From Fusobacterium sp. JB019 (GTDB lineage: Bacteria; Fusobacteriota; Fusobacteriia; Fusobacteriales; Fusobacteriaceae): DNA of 64,000 nucleotides. The stretch lies in the NCBI GenBank assembly GCA_030673965.1, contig JAUTCN010000018.1, positions 1-64,000 of the forward strand, given 5' to 3'. Positions within the stretch are counted from its first letter, which is position 1; every line of letters starts with the position of its first letter. The notes beneath the pieces were generated by a model. The model was given only the letters and a program-made list of their open reading frames with translations, searched no databases and was not told the origin of the DNA. Positions 42,908-52,332 of this stretch are shown here, piece by piece. The position numbers and the translations under genes were made by a program.

Positions 42908-43804
42908 ATGGAAAAAAATATGTATACTAAAATATTGAATGGAATTAGTGAAGGAGTTTATTTTGTAGATGTTAATAGAAAAATAAATTTTTGGAATAAA
43001 GCTGCAGAAGATATAACAGGATACAGGAAGTCAGAAATTATTGAAAAGCATTGTTATAATAATATTTTAAATCATGTGGATGATAAAGGAAATCACTTAT
43101 GTATGAACGGATGTCCATTGTTGGAAACAATAAAAGATGGAAAATCAAGAGAAATGAAAGTATATTTAAGACATAAAAAAGGATACAGAGTACCAGTGAT
43201 AGTAAAAGTAATGCCAATTTACGATAAAGGAGAAGTTATAGGAGCTGTAGAAACTTTTACAGATATTTCTCCTAATAAAATGCTTTTAAAGTCAAATAAT
43301 GATTTAATGGATAATATTTTTAGAGATGAATTAACAAAACTTCCTAATAGAAAATATTTAAACTCACATTTAGATTCTGTTATGCTTAAGTATAAAAATT
43401 TAAATACTGGTTTTGGAGTAATGTTTTTGGATATAGATTTTTTTAAAAAAGTTAATGATACCTATGGACACGATGTGGGAGATGAAGTTTTACAAATGAT
43501 TGCCAAAGTATTTAATAATTCTTGTAGAGATAATGATGTTATAGGTAGATGGGGTGGAGAAGAATTTATTGGAGTTTTTGAAAATGTGGATGAAAATAAA
43601 TTAATTGAAATTGCAAACAGAATAAGAGTATTAGTAGAAAACAGTGAGCTCAATTTAGAAAAAGGGAAAATTAAAGTAACAATTTCCATAGGTGTTTCTT
43701 TGATTAAAGAGGAAGATAGTATAGGAACTCTAGTAAAAAGAGCAGATGAAGGAGTTTATTTAGCTAAAAAAAATGGAAGAAATAGAGTGGAATTTAAAAA
43801 ATAA
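42908..43804 (+). CDS. PAS-GGDEF diguanylate cyclase
   Basis: A 298-residue cytosolic protein. Residues ~1-125 are a PAS/PAC sensor (GVYFVDVNRKINFWNKAAEDITGY, then VIGAVETFTDIS). Residues ~135-298 are a GGDEF domain with FLDIDFFKKVNDTYGHDVGD and the intact active site GRWGGEEF. An RxxD I-site (RDND) lies five residues before GGEEF, so c-di-GMP feedback is possible. No membrane segment. GAGGGGG precedes the ATG at 42908; a TTG at 42881 is less likely. It separates purF from the second purine operon. Confidence 0.92.
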   Translation: MEKNMYTKILNGISEGVYFVDVNRKINFWNKAAEDITGYRKSEIIEKHCYNNILNHVDDKGNHLCMNGCPLLETIKDGKSREMKVYLRHKKGYRVPVIVKVMPIYDKGEVIGAVETFTDISPNKMLLKSNNDLMDNIFRDELTKLPNRKYLNSHLDSVMLKYKNLNTGFGVMFLDIDFFKKVNDTYGHDVGDEVLQMIAKVFNNSCRDNDVIGRWGGEEFIGVFENVDENKLIEIANRIRVLVENSELNLEKGKIKVTISIGVSLIKEEDSIGTLVKRADEGVYLAKKNGRNRVEFKK

Positions 43805-43824
43805 TATTAATATTATTTTTATAG

Positions 43825-43853
43825 TTGTAAAAATAATAAAAATATGTTATTCT
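43825..43853 (+). promoter_or_regulatory. Promoter of the purM leader
   Basis: TTGTAA (43825-43830) and TATTCT (43848-43853) with 17-base spacing, about 20 bases before the aptamer. Confidence 0.6.
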
Positions 43854-43882
43854 TAGGAAGTAAATAGATAGATAGAAGTTTA

Positions 43883-43953
43883 CGCTTATATAATAGCCGT
43901 GATATGGACGGCGAGTTTCTACCTGCAACCTTAAATTGACAGACTATAAGCAA
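43883..43953 (+). promoter_or_regulatory. Guanine-class purine riboswitch aptamer (purM leader)
   Basis: P1 pairs GCTTATA (43884-43890) with TATAAGC (43945-43951). J1/2 is ATAATA, P2 GCCGT/ACGGC with loop GATATGG, J2/3 GTTTCTACC, P3 TGCAA/TTGACA-type with loop CCTTAAA. The specificity base (43944) is C, so guanine or hypoxanthine is expected. The 479-base gap 43805-44283 holds this aptamer, two or three hairpins and the short ORF described below. Confidence 0.93.
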
Positions 43954-43966
43954 AAGAATACAATAT

Positions 43967-43991
43967 AGACAGGGTGACTGTCTTTTTATTT
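43967..43991 (+). terminator. First terminator of the purM leader
   Basis: AGACAG (43967-43972) pairs with CTGTCT (43978-43983) around GGTGA, followed by TTTTATTT. Likely expression platform of the riboswitch. Confidence 0.75.
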
Positions 43992-44055
43992 CATTGTAAT
44001 TATTTTGCTTTGTAATGGTTGGTGTAATCATTTGTTAAAAAAGGAGATAAATACA

Positions 44056-44226
44056 ATGTTTTTTATTTTTGGTGTAAAAATAAAAAGAATAATAATAAAT
44101 ATTTCCAGAATATTTAAACTAGTTAAGTTTGGAAATATTTTTGTGTGCAAAGAAAAAAGTTTAAAAAATTTAAAAAATAATATAGAGGTTTCGAAAGGGG
44201 AACGCTATAAAATTATTATGCCTTAG
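44056..44226 (+). CDS. Putative 56-residue leader peptide before purM (MFFIF type)
   Basis: A short ORF with AAGGAG nine bases upstream. The product starts MFFIFGVKIK, then is Ile/Lys/Asn-rich with no known domain. Its stop codon (TAG at 44224-44226) lies in the loop of the last terminator before purM, so a ribosome finishing the ORF would cover the left arm. The leader of purE has an equivalent ORF (MFFIFFIKIK). The TTTTTATTTTT-GGTGT-AAAAATAAAAA hairpin at its start can sequester the start region. Coding nature is not proven. Confidence 0.4.
   Translation: MFFIFGVKIKRIIINISRIFKLVKFGNIFVCKEKSLKNLKNNIEVSKGERYKIIMP
44097..44143 (+). terminator. Internal hairpin of the purM leader ORF
   Basis: AAATATTTCCA (44097-44107) pairs with TGGAAATATTT (44130-44140), ending in five T. 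A possible weak terminator or pause site within the short ORF. Confidence 0.5.
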
Positions 44227-44254
44227 AGCTAATATTTTGTAGCGTATTTTTTTA
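44202..44254 (+). terminator. Last terminator of the purM leader
   Basis: ACGCTATAAAAT (44202-44213) and onward pairs with ATTTTGTAGCGT (44234-44245) with one bulge and a G-U pair; seven T follow. It lies 29 bases before purM and overlaps the end of the short ORF. Confidence 0.85.
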
Positions 44255-44283
44255 TTTGAAAATAAATTTTGGAGGAAAATAAA

Positions 44284-45348
44284 ATGGTAGAAAATTACAT
44301 GGAAGATGTTAAGAGTAGTAAAAAGTATGCTGAGTCTGGTGTTAATTTAGAAGCTGGTTATGAGTCTGTAAGAAGAATAAAATCTCATGTTGAGAAAACT
44401 AAAGTTAAAGGAGTTATGGATAGCATAGGAGCTTTTGGTGGAATGTTTGATCTCTCTAGTTTAGGTTATAAAGAACCTGTATTAATAAGCGGAACAGATG
44501 GAGTAGGAACAAAATTAATGTTAGCTTTTGAAATGAATAAACATGATACCATTGGGCAAGATGTAGTAGCTATGTGTGTAAATGATGTATTGGTTCAGGG
44601 AGCTATGCCTATATTTTTTCTAGATTATATAGCAGTAGGTAAGAATTTTCCAGAGCAAATAGAACAAATAGTAAAAGGAGTTTCAGATGGATGTCTTTTA
44701 TCAGAGTGTGGATTAATTGGAGGAGAAACTGCAGAAATGCCAGACATGTATGATATTGGCGATTATGACCTTGCAGGATTTTGCGTAGGAGTAGTTGAAA
44801 AATCAAAATTAATAACTGGAGAAAAAGTAAAAAAAGGAAATAAAATAATAGGAATTCCTTCTTCAGGTGTTCACTCTAATGGCTTTTCTCTTGTTAGAAA
44901 AATAGTAATGAAGGATAATGAGTTTGACTTGAATGCTTATAAAGAAAGATTTGATGGAAAAACTTTAGGAGAAACACTTCTTACTCCAACTAGAATATAT
45001 GTTAAAACAATAAAAAAATTATTAGAAAAGGTTGAAATAAATGGAATGTGTCATGTTACTGGGGGAGGATTTTATGAAAATATTCCTAGAATACTTCCTG
45101 ATAAATTAAGAGCTAAGATAGATACTAAAGCAATAAATACTCCTGAAATTTTTAAATTTTTAGAAGAAAAAGGAAATTTAGAAAAAGAAGAATTATATAA
45201 TGTCTTTAATATGGGGATTGGATTTATTTTAGTAGTTGAAGAGAATAAAATAGAGAAAATTATGGAAGAATTGGAAAATTTAGGTGAAAAACCTGTAATT
45301 CTTGGAGAAATAATAGATGGAGAAAAAGGAGTAGAGCTAGAATGGTAA
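44284..45348 (+). CDS. purM: Phosphoribosylformylglycinamidine cyclo-ligase
   Basis: AIR synthetase, 354 residues: YAESGVNLEAGYESVRRIK at the start, then GGFGGMFDL-like AFGGMFDLSSLGY, SGTDGVGTKLMLAFEMNKHDTIG, GGETAEMPDMY and CHVTGGGFYENIPR. The start at 44284 follows GGAGG. It overlaps purN by seven bases, so the two are translationally coupled. First gene of the second purine operon. Confidence 0.96.
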   Translation: MVENYMEDVKSSKKYAESGVNLEAGYESVRRIKSHVEKTKVKGVMDSIGAFGGMFDLSSLGYKEPVLISGTDGVGTKLMLAFEMNKHDTIGQDVVAMCVNDVLVQGAMPIFFLDYIAVGKNFPEQIEQIVKGVSDGCLLSECGLIGGETAEMPDMYDIGDYDLAGFCVGVVEKSKLITGEKVKKGNKIIGIPSSGVHSNGFSLVRKIVMKDNEFDLNAYKERFDGKTLGETLLTPTRIYVKTIKKLLEKVEINGMCHVTGGGFYENIPRILPDKLRAKIDTKAINTPEIFKFLEEKGNLEKEELYNVFNMGIGFILVVEENKIEKIMEELENLGEKPVILGEIIDGEKGVELEW

Positions 45349-45923
45349 AAATTGCAGTATTTGCTTCTGGTAATGGAGGGAATTTTCAAAGTATTGTAGA
45401 AAAAAGTAGAACTATTGATCTTATAAATTATTCAGTAGAACTTTTAATAGTTGATAAAAAAGATGCATATGCTAAAAATAGAGCTGAGAAATTAGGGATA
45501 CCTTGTTATACAATAATTCCTAAGGAATTTTCTAGTAAAGCTAAATACGAAGAAAAAATAATAGAAATTTTAAAAGAAAAAGAGATAGAATTAATAGCTT
45601 TAGCAGGATATATGAGAATAATATCTTCTACTTTATTAAAAGAATACGAAAATAGAATTATAAACATTCATCCAGCTTATTTGCCTAACTTTCCAGGGAA
45701 AGATGGGATAGGGGATGCCTTTAAAGCGAAAGTTGCAGAGACGGGAGTAACTATTCATTATGTAGATGAAGGAGTAGATTCTGGAGAAATTATATATCAA
45801 GAAAAACTAATTATAAAAAAAGAGTGGGATTTAGGAAAACTAGAAGAAGAAATTCATAAAATAGAACATAGGATATATCCTTGTATTTTAGAAGAACTTA
45901 GTAAAAAAATAAAATTAAGATAA
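45342..45923 (+). CDS. purN: Phosphoribosylglycinamide formyltransferase
   Basis: Folate-dependent GAR transformylase, 193 residues. ASGNGGNFQSIVE binds the substrate phosphate, LAGYMRIISSTLL and IINIHPAYLPNFPGKDGIG contain the catalytic Asn-His-Asp triad with GVTIHYVDEGVDSGEII. Starts inside the purM end. Twenty bases to purH. Confidence 0.95.
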   Translation: MVKIAVFASGNGGNFQSIVEKSRTIDLINYSVELLIVDKKDAYAKNRAEKLGIPCYTIIPKEFSSKAKYEEKIIEILKEKEIELIALAGYMRIISSTLLKEYENRIINIHPAYLPNFPGKDGIGDAFKAKVAETGVTIHYVDEGVDSGEIIYQEKLIIKKEWDLGKLEEEIHKIEHRIYPCILEELSKKIKLR

Positions 45924-45942
45924 ATTTTGGAGGTAAAATAAA

Positions 45943-47478
45943 ATGAAAAGAGCTTTAATAAGTGTTTCGGACAAAAATGGAATAGTTGATTTTTCTAAAA
46001 AATTAGTTGATTTAGGTTATGAAATTATATCAACAGGAGGAACTAAAAAAGTTTTAGATGATGCAGGGATAAAAACTCTAGGAATTTCAGAGGTAACTAA
46101 GTTTCCTGAAATGATGGATGGGAGAGTAAAAACACTTCATCCTAATGTTCATGGAGGGCTTTTGTGTGTTAGAGATGATGAAAAGCATATGAAAGATTTA
46201 GTAGACAATGGAATAGAACTAATAGATTTAGTTATAGTTAATTTATATCCTTTTAAAGAAACTTTAAAAAAAGGGGGAACTCATGAAGAGTTGATAGAAA
46301 ATATTGATATTGGGGGACCTAGTATGCTTAGATCAGCAGCTAAGAATCATAAATTTGTGACAGTATGTGTGGATCCATTAGATTATGATCAAATATTAGA
46401 AGAAATTAAAGAAAAGGGTGATACAAGTCTAAGTTTTAGAGCTAATTTAGCTGCTAAAGTATTTAGAACAACCGCAGCTTATGATGCTTTAATAGCTGAT
46501 TATTTAACTAAAAAAGAACAAATAGAGTTTCCTGAAAAATTAACAATGACTTATGAGAAAGTTCAAGATTTAAGATATGGAGAAAATCCTCATCAAAAAG
46601 CGGCTTTTTATGCAGCTCCAATGACAGGTTATTCTTTAGCGAGTGCAAAACAACTTCATGGAAAAGAGCTATCTTATAATAATATTCAAGATGCAAATGG
46701 GGCTATAGATATATTAAGGGAATTTTTAGATGATAATAAGAAAATAGTGGTAGGAGTAAAGCATACTAATCCTTGTGGAATTGGAACTGGAGATACTCTA
46801 ATAGAAGCTTGGGAAAAAGCTTATAATGCTGATCCTATTTCTATTTTTGGGGGAATAGTTGCTGTAAATGAAATTATTGATGAAAAGGTAGCTCTTGAGT
46901 TACATAAATTATTTTTAGAGATTGTTATAGCTCCTGATTATACAAAGGAAGCTTTAGAGATATTAAGTAAGAAAAAAAATATTAGATTAATGACATTAGA
47001 TATAAAACAAGAAATTTTAAATAAAAAGAAAATTGTAGGGGTTAACGATGGTATGCTGATACAAGATATGGATTTTGGGAAGGTTGAGTTAGATGATTTA
47101 GTATGTGTAACAGAAGCAAAACCTACAAAAGAAGATATAGAAGAGCTTTTATTTGGTTGGAAAGTTGTGAAAAATGTAAAATCAAATGCAATTGTAGTAA
47201 CAAAAGCAGGTCAAACTGTGGGAGTAGGAGCAGGTCAAATGAATAGAGTGGGGGCAGCTAAAATTGCATTAGAGCAAGCTGGAGAAAAGGCGAAAGGTTC
47301 TTATCTTGCTTCAGATGCTTTCTTTCCAATGCCAGATACTGTGGAGTTAGCTATAAAAAATGGAGTTAAAGCAATAGTTCAACCAGGTGGATCAATAAAA
47401 GATCAACTTTCAATAGATGAATGTAACAAACATGGAATACCAATGTTATTTACTAAAATGAGACATTTTAAACATTAA
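45943..47478 (+). CDS. purH: Bifunctional AICAR transformylase / IMP cyclohydrolase
   Basis: PurH, 511 residues, last two steps to IMP. The N-terminal IMP cyclohydrolase shows ALISVSDKNGIVDFSK, MMDGRVKTLHPNVHGGLL and NIDIGGPSMLRSAAKNHKF. The transformylase part has LRYGENPHQKAAFY, VGVKHTNPCGIGTG and SDAFFPMPDTVELAIKNG with VQPGGSIKDQ. TTTTGGAGG precedes the start. Product IMP feeds guaB downstream. Confidence 0.97.
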   Translation: MKRALISVSDKNGIVDFSKKLVDLGYEIISTGGTKKVLDDAGIKTLGISEVTKFPEMMDGRVKTLHPNVHGGLLCVRDDEKHMKDLVDNGIELIDLVIVNLYPFKETLKKGGTHEELIENIDIGGPSMLRSAAKNHKFVTVCVDPLDYDQILEEIKEKGDTSLSFRANLAAKVFRTTAAYDALIADYLTKKEQIEFPEKLTMTYEKVQDLRYGENPHQKAAFYAAPMTGYSLASAKQLHGKELSYNNIQDANGAIDILREFLDDNKKIVVGVKHTNPCGIGTGDTLIEAWEKAYNADPISIFGGIVAVNEIIDEKVALELHKLFLEIVIAPDYTKEALEILSKKKNIRLMTLDIKQEILNKKKIVGVNDGMLIQDMDFGKVELDDLVCVTEAKPTKEDIEELLFGWKVVKNVKSNAIVVTKAGQTVGVGAGQMNRVGAAKIALEQAGEKAKGSYLASDAFFPMPDTVELAIKNGVKAIVQPGGSIKDQLSIDECNKHGIPMLFTKMRHFKH

Positions 47479-47506
47479 TTTTTTGAATAGTTTACAGGGG
47501 GATAAA

Positions 47507-48742
47507 ATGAAGGTTTTAGTTATAGGAAAAGGTGGAAGAGAAAATGCTTTAGCTTGGAAAGTAAATCAAAGTTCTTTAGTAAAAAAAGTATATGTTGCTC
47601 CAGGAAATCCAGGTACAAGAGAATTTTGCGAAAATATTAATATAGAAGAAGATGATATAAAATCTTTGGTTTTATTTGCTAAAAATGAAGGAATAGATTT
47701 AACTATTGTTGGTCCAGAAACTACTTTAGCTTTAGGGATAGTTGATGTATTTCAAGAAAATAATTTGAGGATTTTTGGTCCAAGAAAAGAAGTTGCAAGA
47801 TTAGAAAGTAGTAAAGACTTTGCAAAAAAAATAATGGAAAAATATAGTATTCCAACAGGGAAATATAAAACTTTCTATAAACTAGGTGAAGCAAAATTAT
47901 ATGTTGAAAAACAAGGAGCTCCTATAGTAATTAAAGAAGATGGTTTAAAAGCAGGAAAAGGTGTAACGGTTGCTATGAAGAAAGAAGAGGCTTATAAAGC
48001 TTTAGAAGCAGCATTTTCTATACCGGATAATAAGGTTGTAATTGAAGAATATTTAGATGGTTTTGAGTTTTCTTTAATAGCTCTTGCTCACGAGGATAAA
48101 ATAATTCCTTTAGAAGTTGGACAAGATCACAAAAGAGTTTTTGATGGAGATAAGGGACCAAATACAGGTGGAATGGGAGTATATTCTCCTGTGAGAAAGG
48201 TAACAGAAGAAAAAATAAAAGAAAGTGTTGAAAAAATAATAAGACCTACATTAAAAGGACTTCAAAAAGAAGGACTTTCTTTTACAGGATTTATATTTGC
48301 TGGAATTATGGATACAAAAGAAGGAGTTAAGACAATAGAATTTAATGTTAGATTTGGTGATCCAGAAGCAGAAGCTATTCTTCCTAGGATGAAAAGTGAT
48401 TTAGTTCAGTTGATTTTAGATATATTAGAAGAAAAAGAAACTTTAGTTGAATGGAGTGAGGAAACTTCTTGTGGTGTTGTTTTAGCTTCTGATGGTTATC
48501 CTGCAAGTTCAACAAAAGATTGTGAGATAATTGTTCCTGAAAAATTAGAATCTATAGTTTTTCATATGGGGACAAAAGAAGTTGATGGAAAACTTTATAC
48601 AAACGGTGGAAGGGTCTTAATTGTAGTTGGTAAAGGAAATAATTTAGAGGAAGCTAAACGAAATGCGTATAGAGATGTTGAAAAAATAAAATGTGATAAA
48701 TTATTTTATAGAAAAGATATAGGAGCTAAAGACTTAATATAA
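47507..48742 (+). CDS. purD: Phosphoribosylamine-glycine ligase
   Basis: GAR synthetase, ATP-grasp fold, 411 residues. VLVIGKGGRENALAWK at the N-terminus, then VGPETTLALGIVDVF, IVIKEDGLKAGKGVTVA, GGMGVYSPVRK and FNVRFGDPEAEAILPR. The start at 47507 follows AGGGGGA; a TTG at 47483 gives a longer but unsupported N-terminus. Last gene of purMNHD. Confidence 0.96.
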   Translation: MKVLVIGKGGRENALAWKVNQSSLVKKVYVAPGNPGTREFCENINIEEDDIKSLVLFAKNEGIDLTIVGPETTLALGIVDVFQENNLRIFGPRKEVARLESSKDFAKKIMEKYSIPTGKYKTFYKLGEAKLYVEKQGAPIVIKEDGLKAGKGVTVAMKKEEAYKALEAAFSIPDNKVVIEEYLDGFEFSLIALAHEDKIIPLEVGQDHKRVFDGDKGPNTGGMGVYSPVRKVTEEKIKESVEKIIRPTLKGLQKEGLSFTGFIFAGIMDTKEGVKTIEFNVRFGDPEAEAILPRMKSDLVQLILDILEEKETLVEWSEETSCGVVLASDGYPASSTKDCEIIVPEKLESIVFHMGTKEVDGKLYTNGGRVLIVVGKGNNLEEAKRNAYRDVEKIKCDKLFYRKDIGAKDLI

Positions 48743-48786
48743 AGGTAATATAATAAAAAAGTATAGAAAAAATAGGACTATTATGC

Positions 48787-48890
48787 TATAATATGTCAAT
48801 TAAGCTGAATACTTAAATGAAGGAAGCTATTAAATATTGAGTGCATAAAAAACGGGGCTGTTAGAAATTGACAGCCTCTTTGTTGAATAA
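48787..48890 (+). promoter_or_regulatory. guaB promoter and attenuator-like leader of unknown class
   Basis: A perfect TATAAT at 48787-48792 (with a weak TAGAAA 17 bases upstream) starts a leader of about 130 bases. TCAAT (48795-48799) can pair with ATTGA (48836-48840), enclosing an AGCT/AGCT inner helix. Then GGGCTGT (48856-48862) pairs with ACAGCCT-type sequence (48871-48877), followed by CTTTGTT. No purine aptamer core (TTTCTACC) is present. Confidence 0.55.
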
Positions 48891-48913
48891 TTTATATAAA
48901 AAAATTTAAATAG

Positions 48914-50395
<1,482 letters not shown>

Positions 50396-50398
50396 AAT

Positions 50399-50427
50399 TT
50401 GCATTTAAGCTTGGTTTATGATATAGT
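50399..50427 (+). promoter_or_regulatory. Promoter of the glycine riboswitch transcript
   Basis: TTGCAT (50399-50404) and TATAGT (50422-50427), 17-base spacing, about 40 bases before the first aptamer. Confidence 0.65.
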
Positions 50428-50464
50428 AATTACATTCAAAAAACAACTAAATATAAGTGGATGA

Positions 50465-50627
50465 ATTGTATGGGAGAATGCAGTAACGCATACCGAAGGA
50501 GTCAAACTCTCAGGTGCTTTTATAAAGTGAGGACCGTACAAGGACACAACTCTGGAGAGTCCCTTAATTGGGCGCCGAAGGTGCACAGATTTTAATCTTT
50601 ATCTCTCAGGCAAAAGGACAGAGGAAA
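50465..50627 (+). promoter_or_regulatory. Tandem glycine riboswitch (two aptamers)
   Basis: Aptamer I (about 50467-50549) has GGGAGAA, TACCGAAGGAGTCAAACTCT, CAGGTG and the AAGGAC end. Aptamer II (about 50550-50625) has CTCTGGAGAG, GGCGCCGAAGGTGCAC, CTCTCAGGCAAAAGGACAGAG. The cores GCCGAAGG and CTCTCAGG...AAGGACAGAG are the glycine aptamer consensus. P1 of aptamer II is CTCTG (50550-50554) with CAGAG (50619-50623). The 436-base gap between guaB and the symporter holds this switch and its terminator. Confidence 0.95.
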
Positions 50628-50769
50628 TATAAATTATTAATATTTAAATGATTATTAGTAATTTAATAAATTTAATTATATAAATAACTAAATTTAAGCA
50701 ATTTTTCTAGAAGATTGTTTTTATATTTAGTTTGATTTATATGAATATTAAAAAATTTCCAAAAATTCT

Positions 50770-50812
50770 AAAACTATCTCCAGAGTAAAATTGGTTGATA
50801 GTTTTTTTTATT
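50770..50812 (+). terminator. Expression-platform terminator of the glycine riboswitch
   Basis: AAACTATC (50771-50778) pairs with GATAGTTT (50797-50804), followed by a T-run. Its loop side holds TCTCCAGAG (50777-50785), which is complementary to CTCTGGAGA in aptamer II. Confidence 0.85.
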
Positions 50813-50831
50813 ATAGGGGAGGATTTTATTT

Positions 50832-52187
50832 ATGGATTACTTAAAGGTTTTAAATAGTATTGATAGTTTTGTATGGGGGCCACCTCTTTTAGTCTTACTT
50901 GTTGGAACAGGAATTATGCTAACATTAAGATTAAAATTTTTACAGATTTTTAGTTTGCCAAAAGCATTAAAATTAATTTTTACAAGTATTAAAGATCAAG
51001 ATGAAGATCATGGAGATATTAATAGTTTTCAGGCTCTTTGTACAGCACTTGCAGCAACTATTGGAACAGGGAATATAGTAGGGGTTGCGACAGCTATAAA
51101 AGTAGGAGGACCAGGAGCATTATTTTGGATGTGGGTTGCGGCATTTTTTGGAATGGCTACTAAATATTCAGAATGTTTGCTTGCTGTAAAGTTTCGTAGT
51201 ATTGATGCCAATGGAGCTGTTGCAGGAGGGCCAATGCATTATATAGAAAAAGGTTTAGGAGAAAAATATAAGCCACTAGCAATTATGTTTGCAGCGTTTG
51301 GAGTGTTAGTTGCTTATTTTGGGATTGGAACCTTTGCTCAAGTTAATGCAATAACAGAAATAACAAATTTATCATTTGGTATTCCCGTGGAAATAGTAGC
51401 TATTGTTTTAACAATTTTAGTAACTGCGGTAACAATTGGTGGATTAAAGTCAATTTCTAGGGTAGCAAGTAAAATTGTTCCAACTATGGCATTAATTTAT
51501 TTTATTGCAGTTATAGGTTTCTTGATTATTTTTGCAGATAAAGTTCCTGGAGCTATTAGAGAAATTATTACATGTGCCTTTAATCCAACTGCAGCAAAAG
51601 GTGGATTTTTAGGATCTACTGTTATAATTGCAATGCGTAGTGGTATTGCTCGTGGGGTTTTTTCAAACGAATCAGGTTTAGGAAGTGCTCCTATTGTAGC
51701 AGCAGCAGCAAAAGTTAAATGGCCAGCACAACAAGGTCTTATTTCTATGACAGGAACATTTATAGATACAATAATTGTGTGCACTTTAACTGGATTAACA
51801 CTTATAATTAGTGGGATGTGGACAGGAGATTTAAATGGAGCTGCGCTGACACAAGCTGCTTTTTCAACAGGATATCCAGTGATTGGAAAATATATTTTAA
51901 CAATAGGTCTTGTTTTATTTGCTTTTACTACAATCTTAGGTTGGAATTATTATGGGGAACGTTGCATAGAATATTTAGTAGGAGTAAAAGGGATTTTACC
52001 TTATAGAATCATATTTATTGTTTTAATTGCTTGCGGAGCTTTTATAAAATTAGAAGCTATTTGGACACTTGCTGATATTGTAAATGGACTTATGGCTATT
52101 CCGAACTTGATAGCTTTAATTGGGTTGTCAGGTATAGTTGTAGCTGAAACAAAAGCTTACAAAAAACATTTAGAAGAGAAAAATTAA
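50832..52187 (+). CDS. AGCS-family alanine/glycine:cation symporter
   Basis: Membrane Na+ (or H+) symporter for alanine or glycine, 451 residues, about ten membrane segments. Family motifs: GTGIMLTLRLKFLQI, QALCTALAATIGTGNIVGVATA, GGPGALFWMWVAAFFGMATKYSE, GGPMHYIEKGLG and FSNESGLGSAPIVAAAAK. Placement under a glycine riboswitch strongly suggests glycine as a substrate. GGGGAGGA lies before the start. Monocistronic with a terminator. Confidence 0.95.
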   Translation: MDYLKVLNSIDSFVWGPPLLVLLVGTGIMLTLRLKFLQIFSLPKALKLIFTSIKDQDEDHGDINSFQALCTALAATIGTGNIVGVATAIKVGGPGALFWMWVAAFFGMATKYSECLLAVKFRSIDANGAVAGGPMHYIEKGLGEKYKPLAIMFAAFGVLVAYFGIGTFAQVNAITEITNLSFGIPVEIVAIVLTILVTAVTIGGLKSISRVASKIVPTMALIYFIAVIGFLIIFADKVPGAIREIITCAFNPTAAKGGFLGSTVIIAMRSGIARGVFSNESGLGSAPIVAAAAKVKWPAQQGLISMTGTFIDTIIVCTLTGLTLIISGMWTGDLNGAALTQAAFSTGYPVIGKYILTIGLVLFAFTTILGWNYYGERCIEYLVGVKGILPYRIIFIVLIACGAFIKLEAIWTLADIVNGLMAIPNLIALIGLSGIVVAETKAYKKHLEEKN

Positions 52188-52202
52188 AAAATAAAAATAA
52201 AT

Positions 52203-52242
52203 AAAAAGAAGCTAGATTTAAAAAAATCTAGCTTCTTTTTTA
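52203..52242 (+). terminator. Terminator after the AGCS symporter
   Basis: AAAAAGAAGCTAGATT and AATCTAGCTTCTTTTT flank an A-rich loop, with T-run. Nothing else is seen in 52243-52332. Confidence 0.9.
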
Positions 52243-52332
52243 TATAATAATTCAATAACTGTTCATATAAATTAAGGGATTGAATAAAATGGGTAAAAAC
52301 TTATATTTAGGTTATTGAGTTATTGATTTGAA

